From the NCBI GenBank assembly GCA_016185185.1, contig JACPOD010000050.1:1-64000 (forward strand): a stretch of DNA of 64,000 bases, written 5' to 3'. Source of the DNA: Sphingobacteriales bacterium. Its GTDB lineage: Bacteria > Bacteroidota > Bacteroidia > Chitinophagales > Chitinophagaceae. Each line of letters opens with the position of its first letter. The first letter of the stretch is position 1. Of the stretch, positions 58,182-64,000 are shown piece after piece. The position numbers and the translations under genes were made by a program. Below the pieces are notes generated by a model. The model saw only the letters and a list, made by a program, of their open reading frames with translations, was not told the origin of the DNA and ran no database searches.

Positions 58182-59039
58182 ATGAAAAAAATAATTATAG
58201 CAAATCTGGCATTTATCGCTTTGCTGGGTGCAGTTTCCTGTAAAAAGCTGGATGTAGTGTCAGATTCTAAAACACTGGGGGTAGGTTCTTACCTAACCCT
58301 TGAAAAAAAGACTAATCTTAATATCGATTACGATAACCTGAACACAACTTCAGTAAGTATTGATGTAAAAGAGTATGGCTCACCTGTTGACAAAATCACG
58401 ATTTATGTTTCTAAGGAGGCTACACAAGACCAATCTGCCTGGAAAAAAATAAAAACCGTTCCTTACAGCGGTACTACTACCTTAAACGTAAAAGCAACTG
58501 AAATAGCCACAGCCCTTGGTGTAGCTCCCTCGGAACTTTTACCAGGAAGCCAGTACACTTTGTACAATGAGATCCTTACTAAGGATGGCAGAACTTATAG
58601 TTTTGCTAACACTCTCGCCGACTTTGAAGCCATATCTAACTACAGAATGGCTTTACGCTGGAAAGCAACTGTAATTTGCGCCTGGACACAGGCTTCTACC
58701 AATGGTACTGTATGGACCATTGATGAAGATGGTTGGGAAGATTTCGTCGCCGGTGATCAATTTGTAATGCAAAATGGCCCTGGAGCAAACCAGGTAACAA
58801 TGGTTGGTGTTTACCCTACATCCTATCTTCATAAAGATGTAGTAATGGATATTAACCCAGCAACAGGTGAAGTTACCATTGCAAAACAAGCTTATGGTGG
58901 TTATTCCAATGGTGGTACAGTTTATTCAGCTGAGGGTTCAGGTTACATTTTCTCCTGTGCCGGTAAGCTTGATTTAAACGTTAACCATACAGGTGGCGGT
59001 TCCAACTTTGGATTCTTTAAGTTTGTAGCACATCAATAA
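58182..59039 (+). CDS. Accessory surface lipoprotein of SusCD locus
   Basis: GAVSCKKLD lipobox; co-directional, 12 bp after susD. Confidence 0.75.
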   Translation: MKKIIIANLAFIALLGAVSCKKLDVVSDSKTLGVGSYLTLEKKTNLNIDYDNLNTTSVSIDVKEYGSPVDKITIYVSKEATQDQSAWKKIKTVPYSGTTTLNVKATEIATALGVAPSELLPGSQYTLYNEILTKDGRTYSFANTLADFEAISNYRMALRWKATVICAWTQASTNGTVWTIDEDGWEDFVAGDQFVMQNGPGANQVTMVGVYPTSYLHKDVVMDINPATGEVTIAKQAYGGYSNGGTVYSAEGSGYIFSCAGKLDLNVNHTGGGSNFGFFKFVAHQ

Positions 59040-59061
59040 GAATTACTCTTAGTAGTTATAA

Positions 59062-59094
59062 AATGTCCCATCTTTTGGTGGGACATTTTTTTTT
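59062..59094 (+). terminator. Rho-independent terminator of SusCD operon
   Basis: aatgtcccatcttttggtgggacatttttttt. Confidence 0.85.
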
Positions 59095-59171
59095 AAACAC
59101 CTCTGTTTTGCTAACAACTGTTTACATCAATATTGTTTCAGTATTTTTGTAATCAATTAAATGTTTGCCAG

Positions 59172-62100
59172 ATGGGTTTTGTTTCTTCTGCTAAAATTAG
59201 GATAGTAACAGCTGCGTCATTATTTGATGGGCATGATGCTGCTATAAATATCATGCGCCGCATTATGCAGAGCAAAGGGGCAGAGATCATCCATCTGGGG
59301 CATAACAGGAGTGTTAAGGAAATAGTAGAAGCCGCTATTGAAGAAGATGTACAAGGGATTGCTATTACTTCTTACCAGGGCGGGCATGTGGAGTTCTTTA
59401 AATACATGAAAGATTTGCTGGAAGAAAATGGTTGCGGCCATATTAAAATATTTGGCGGTGGCGGGGGCACTATTTTGCCGGCTGAAATAGAAGAGCTGCA
59501 TCAATATGGTATCACCAGAATTTACTCCCCCGATGATGGCAGGCATATGGGACTTGAAGGAATGATTGAAGATGTATTAAAACAACTGGCCCCCCCATCC
59601 CCCGAAGGGGGGATTAAAGAGCAAGTTCTCAAATGGAATGGTAAACTGCCTTTAGATGAAGTAAAAGATATACGAAGAATTGCAAGAATTATTTCTTTAG
59701 CTGAAAATGGCGATGATTATTCTAAACAATTAAAAGAATTAATTGAATTGGCAGTGTTTTCGGAGAACCCCCCTTTGAGGGGCAGTGGGGCCGTTCTGGG
59801 AATAACAGGTACGGGCGGAGCTGGTAAATCTTCTGTTACAGATGAAATAGTTCGCCGCTTCCTTGCCAGTTTTTCAGATAAAACAATTGCTGTTATCTCA
59901 GTTGACCCATCAAAGAAAAAGACTGGCGGTGCTTTACTTGGCGACCGAATTCGAATGAATGCTATTTCACATCCCCGTGCTTATATGCGTTCACTGGCCA
60001 CAAGAGATGATAACACGGCACTAAGTTCTGCCGTACAGGATGCTATTGATATTTGCAAAGCAGCCGCTTTTGATTTTATTATTTTAGAAAGTGCTGGTGT
60101 TGGGCAAAGCGATGCGTCTATTTTAGATTATTGTAATGTGAGTTTATATGTAATGACTCCTGAATATGGCGCTGCATCACAATTAGAAAAGATCAATATG
60201 CTGGATTATGCAGACCTGGTTTGCATCAACAAATTTGATAAAGCCGGCGCACTGGATGCTTTGGCAGACGTAAGAAAACAATACAAACGTAATCATGGTT
60301 TATGGACAGCTAACGATGAGGATCTGCCAATTGTTGGAACCATGGCCAGCAAGTTTAACGATGATGGTGTTAACCATTTATTTCAATTACTTCTGAAGAG
60401 AATTGAAAATAAAACGCAGGTTAAATTTGGTGAATATCATTTTTCCGAAAAAGCCAAAGTTTCACAGGCCATTATTCCGTCTAACAGAACAAGATACCTT
60501 AGTGAGATAAGTGAAAACAACCGTAATTATAACCAGTTAGTAATTGAGCAGGTGGCTATTGCTACAAAATTATATCAACTCAATGGGGTATTGGAAACAT
60601 TGGTGGCGGCAAATTCACCTTTATCGGTAATTGATGAAATAAAAAAGCAAATAACTTTTTTTACAGAACAACTTACACCTGTTTCCAGAAAACTCATCAG
60701 TAATTGGCCGGAAAAAATAAAAGCGTATCAAAAAGATTATTATGAATATAAAGTGCGGGATAAAATAATCAAGCAGGAAATGTTTAGTGTCAGTCTTTCT
60801 GGTACAAGAATTCCTAAAGTTGTTTTGCCAAAACATAAAGACTGGGGTGATTTACTAAGATGGCAGGCGCAGGAAAACTTTCCGGGAAGTTTCCCCTTTA
60901 CTTCCGGTGTGTTTCCGTTAAAGCGGGAAGGAGAAGATCCAACAAGAATGTTTGCCGGAGAAGGAGGACCTGAAAGAACCAACCGGCGTTTTCATTATGT
61001 AAGTGCTGATCAGTCGGCCAAAAGATTATCTACTGCATTTGACAGTGTAACACTTTATGGTGAAGATCCTGATCATCGTCCCGACATCTATGGAAAAATT
61101 GGAAATAGCGGCGTTAGCATTGCTACGGTTGATGACGCCAAAAAATTATACAGCGGCTTTGATTTGTGTGATCCTAAAACATCTGTGAGTATGACAATCA
61201 ATGGTCCGGCACCTATGATGCTGGCATTTTTTATGAATGCTGCTATCGATCAGCAATGTGAAAAATGGATCACTGAAAATAATTATTGGGAAGAAGCTGA
61301 AAAAATTCAACAGTCAAAATACAATCGTCAGCAAAAACCTTCTTATTTCAATCACTCCTTTCCGGATGCTTTACCAGAGGGAAACAATGGATTAGGCTTA
61401 AAATTATTAGGGTTAAGCGGGGATGAAGTATTGCCAGCAGAGGCATATGCACAATGTAAACAGGTGGCATTACAACAGGTTAGGGGAACAGTACAGGCAG
61501 ATATATTAAAAGAAGATCAGGCACAAAATACCTGTATCTTCTCTACTGAATTTGCCTTAAAACTGATGGGTGATGTGCAGGAATATTTTATCAATCAAAA
61601 TGTAAGAAACTTTTACAGTGTATCTATCAGCGGATACCATATTGCAGAAGCAGGCGCTAATCCCATTACACAACTGGCATTTACATTGGCCAACGGATTT
61701 ACTTATGTTGAATATTATTTAAGCAGGGGAATGCATATTGATGATTTTGCCCCTAACTTATCCTTCTTTTTCAGCAATGGTATGGATGCTGAGTATAGTG
61801 TAATTGGAAGAGTGGCAAGACGAATTTGGGCAAAAGCAATGAAATATAAATATAAAGCCAACAAACGCAGCCAGATGCTGAAGTATCATATTCAGACATC
61901 CGGAAGAAGTTTGCATGCCCAGGAAATTGATTTTAACGACATACGTACCACCCTGCAGGCATTGTATGCTATCTATGATAATTGCAATTCACTTCACACA
62001 AATGCCTATGATGAAGCCATTACCACACCAACAGAGGAAAGTGTACGAAGAGCTATGGCCATACAGCTGATCATCAACCGGGAGCTGGGTTCTGCTAAAA

Positions 62101-62582
62101 CAGAAAATGTAATTCAGGGTTCTTTCGCAATAGAAGAGTTAACAGATTTGGTTGAGGAGGCCGTACTTAAAGAATTTGACCGGTTAACAGAAAGAGGGGG
62201 TGTATTGGGTGCCATGGAAAGAATGTATCAGCGAAATAAAATACAGGAAGAAAGTTTGGTATATGAACACCAGAAACATACCGGTGAATTACCATTGATT
62301 GGTGTAAATACCTTCCTCAATAAAAAAGGTTCACCCACCATCATACCCAATGAAGTGATAAGAAGTACTACGGAAGAAAAAGAGCAGCAAATTGAAAACC
62401 TGAAAGCTTTCTGGATACGTAATGAAAATAAATCTGCTGAAGCGTTGAAAAAATTACAGCAGACTGCCATTAACAATGGTAATTTGTTTGAGGAGCTAAT
62501 GGAAACTGTAAAATACTGTTCGCTCGGACAAATAACACATGCATTATACGAAGTAGGCGGGCAATACCGGAGGAATATGTGA
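59172..62582 (+). CDS. icmF: Fused isobutyryl-CoA mutase (B12-binding, MeaB-like GTPase, mutase)
   Basis: [15 protein letters not shown]12 domain; [13 protein letters not shown]-domain; mutase [16 protein letters not shown]. Confidence 0.95.
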   Translation: MGFVSSAKIRIVTAASLFDGHDAAINIMRRIMQSKGAEIIHLGHNRSVKEIVEAAIEEDVQGIAITSYQGGHVEFFKYMKDLLEENGCGHIKIFGGGGGTILPAEIEELHQYGITRIYSPDDGRHMGLEGMIEDVLKQLAPPSPEGGIKEQVLKWNGKLPLDEVKDIRRIARIISLAENGDDYSKQLKELIELAVFSENPPLRGSGAVLGITGTGGAGKSSVTDEIVRRFLASFSDKTIAVISVDPSKKKTGGALLGDRIRMNAISHPRAYMRSLATRDDNTALSSAVQDAIDICKAAAFDFIILESAGVGQSDASILDYCNVSLYVMTPEYGAASQLEKINMLDYADLVCINKFDKAGALDALADVRKQYKRNHGLWTANDEDLPIVGTMASKFNDDGVNHLFQLLLKRIENKTQVKFGEYHFSEKAKVSQAIIPSNRTRYLSEISENNRNYNQLVIEQVAIATKLYQLNGVLETLVAANSPLSVIDEIKKQITFFTEQLTPVSRKLISNWPEKIKAYQKDYYEYKVRDKIIKQEMFSVSLSGTRIPKVVLPKHKDWGDLLRWQAQENFPGSFPFTSGVFPLKREGEDPTRMFAGEGGPERTNRRFHYVSADQSAKRLSTAFDSVTLYGEDPDHRPDIYGKIGNSGVSIATVDDAKKLYSGFDLCDPKTSVSMTINGPAPMMLAFFMNAAIDQQCEKWITENNYWEEAEKIQQSKYNRQQKPSYFNHSFPDALPEGNNGLGLKLLGLSGDEVLPAEAYAQCKQVALQQVRGTVQADILKEDQAQNTCIFSTEFALKLMGDVQEYFINQNVRNFYSVSISGYHIAEAGANPITQLAFTLANGFTYVEYYLSRGMHIDDFAPNLSFFFSNGMDAEYSVIGRVARRIWAKAMKYKYKANKRSQMLKYHIQTSGRSLHAQEIDFNDIRTTLQALYAIYDNCNSLHTNAYDEAITTPTEESVRRAMAIQLIINRELGSAKTENVIQGSFAIEELTDLVEEAVLKEFDRLTERGGVLGAMERMYQRNKIQEESLVYEHQKHTGELPLIGVNTFLNKKGSPTIIPNEVIRSTTEEKEQQIENLKAFWIRNENKSAEALKKLQQTAINNGNLFEELMETVKYCSLGQITHALYEVGGQYRRNM
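59589..59615 (-). repeat. GC-rich palindromic element copy E (in icm[10 protein letters not shown])
   Basis: reverse strand aatccccccttcgggggatgggggggc. Confidence 0.85.
59766..59792 (+). repeat. GC-rich palindromic element copy F (in icm[10 protein letters not shown])
   Basis: aacccccctttgaggggcagtggggcc. Confidence 0.85.
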
Positions 62583-62680
62583 TAATTTAAAACACTGTAA
62601 TAAAAATAATTCGTATTTTAATTGTCCATTTTCTGCCCTTCTAAACGTCATCATTTCATTTACAAAATAAAACACAAATT

Positions 62681-63289
62681 ATGAGAAAAACATTACTGGT
62701 AATGGCAACCATATTCCTGGTTTCTTTTACCACACAAAGTGGTACGATAACAGACAAAGAAAAAACTGATGCAGCCAAATTCCTCACCGAAACTGAAAAT
62801 GGAGTTCTTGCCTCTGTAAAAGGATTGAGCGAAGCTCAATTAAAATTCAGACCGGCTCCGGATAAGTGGGGGATAGAAGAATGTATGATGCATATTGCTG
62901 CCGCAGAGAAACTGCTTTGGGCATCCGTGGATAAGCAATTAAAAGAAAATGCCAATCCTGAAAAAAGAGCAGATATAAAAATGACAGATGATGATGTGAA
63001 GAAAAATATTGAAAGCCGTGCAAACAAAGTAAAAACATTTGCTCCGCTTGAACCTCAAAACACCGGCTTCAAAAACTTAGAGGAAGCGATTGCTTCATTT
63101 AAAGAAAATCGTGGTAAACTTATTGATTATGTAAAAGGAACGAATGCGGACCTGCGTAATCATGTTGTAAATATGGGTTTTGCATCCTTCGACGCATATC
63201 AAATGATTTTATTTATTGGCGCACACAGTAACCGGCATATGCAACAGATAGAAGAAGTAAAGGCAGATCCTAACTTCCCCAAAAACTAA
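62681..63289 (+). CDS. DinB family protein, secreted
   Basis: Signal peptide; KWGIEECMMHIAAAEKLLW and IGAHSNRHMQQIEEVK. Confidence 0.88.
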   Translation: MRKTLLVMATIFLVSFTTQSGTITDKEKTDAAKFLTETENGVLASVKGLSEAQLKFRPAPDKWGIEECMMHIAAAEKLLWASVDKQLKENANPEKRADIKMTDDDVKKNIESRANKVKTFAPLEPQNTGFKNLEEAIASFKENRGKLIDYVKGTNADLRNHVVNMGFASFDAYQMILFIGAHSNRHMQQIEEVKADPNFPKN

Positions 63290-63308
63290 AATACATATTA
63301 ATTTTTCT

Positions 63309-63342
63309 AAAACCCTTGTACTAAAATGTGCAGGGTTTTTTA
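63309..63342 (+). terminator. Terminator hairpin after DinB gene
   Basis: aaaacccttg...tgcagggtttttt. Confidence 0.65.
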
Positions 63343-63611
63343 TTTGCTGTAAGTTCAGTATTAAATCCTTCAAAGGACTAAACCCGTTAAAAGATCACTT
63401 CAGTATAAATGTATAAAATATCAACAAGAGTTAGTGAAAGGTAAATTGGAAATACTACTTATTGCTGATAAGGATACTAACTACGTAATTAATAATATTA
63501 TGTAACTTCAACTTCTTGCAGGTAATAACACCTGTATGCTTTGCCAAACATTCTTTTTAAAGGAATGTTATCTTCTACGATTGTTGCCGCAGTGTGTACT
63601 AAAATTTATTT

Positions 63612-64000
63612 ATGACAGCAGAACATCAGCGACTGGCGGTAAATGCAGGAAAAGAAATTCCATTGGCACAATGGGGACCATATGTAAGTGAACGACAGTG
63701 GGGAACGGTAAGGGAAGATTACAGCGAGTATGGCGACGCCTGGCATTATTTCCCATTTGACCAATCACACAGCCGTACTTATTTGTGGGGAGAAGATGGG
63801 TTGGCGGGAATTTCTGATTTTTTTCAAAACCTCTGCTTTTCCGTGGCTTTGTGGAATGGAAAAGATCCCGTATTAAAAGAACGTTTATTTGGATTAGGCA
63901 ATAGCCAGGGTAATCATGGTGAGGACGTAAAAGAACTATATTACTACTTAGATAATATTCCAACGCATTATTATATGGAATATTTGTACAAGTATCCTCA
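63612..64000 (+). CDS. MGH1-like/GH63-type glucosidase, N-terminal part (runs off window)
   Basis: ATG at 63612, open to window end: [49 protein letters not shown]. Confidence 0.88.
   Translation, partial: MTAEHQRLAVNAGKEIPLAQWGPYVSERQWGTVREDYSEYGDAWHYFPFDQSHSRTYLWGEDGLAGISDFFQNLCFSVALWNGKDPVLKERLFGLGNSQGNHGEDVKELYYYLDNIPTHYYMEYLYKYP

Noticed and set aside
1-64000. CRISPR arrays, rRNA, tRNA genes, prophage
   Set aside because: No regularly spaced repeats, no rRNA or convincing tRNA cloverleaf seen by eye, no phage structural genes; a tRNAscan/Infernal run would be needed to exclude tRNAs fully.

Overview
Bacteroidota chromosome segment, most likely Chitinophagaceae-like: AT-rich, SusC/SusD pair, T9SS sorting domain, gld gene, fused IcmF. 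About 50 protein-coding genes were recognised by reading the ORF translations; no rRNA, tRNA or CRISPR was seen. Most content is ordinary (dusB, cdsA, psd, yicC, lpxD, pheS, mutL, holB, radA, comF, icmF, SusC/D, two-component systems). Main points for a second look: (1) a GC-rich palindromic micro-element, about AATTCCCCCTTNAGGGGGTNAGGGGGC, found six times, always as closely spaced inverted pairs, five copies being read in frame inside proteins (NSPLRGSGG-like peptides); (2) a decayed or frameshifted fulvocin-C-like eight-cysteine peptide locus next to a membrane CPPC thioredoxin-like protein and a DUF1573 protein; (3) several gene lesions of the same style: a histidine kinase without its phosphoacceptor region, a gldH with an out-of-frame internal deletion, a Gfo/Idh oxidoreductase without its Rossmann N-terminus abutting an ALDH, and an RCK_C fragment; these could be real deletions or assembly errors; (4) a RAYT transposase gene flanked by REP-like inverted repeats; (5) a GpgS-like glycosyltransferase fused to a HAD phosphatase; (6) a 16-nt motif plus hairpin found twice, a candidate small RNA or leader. 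All family calls are from reading motifs without database searches.
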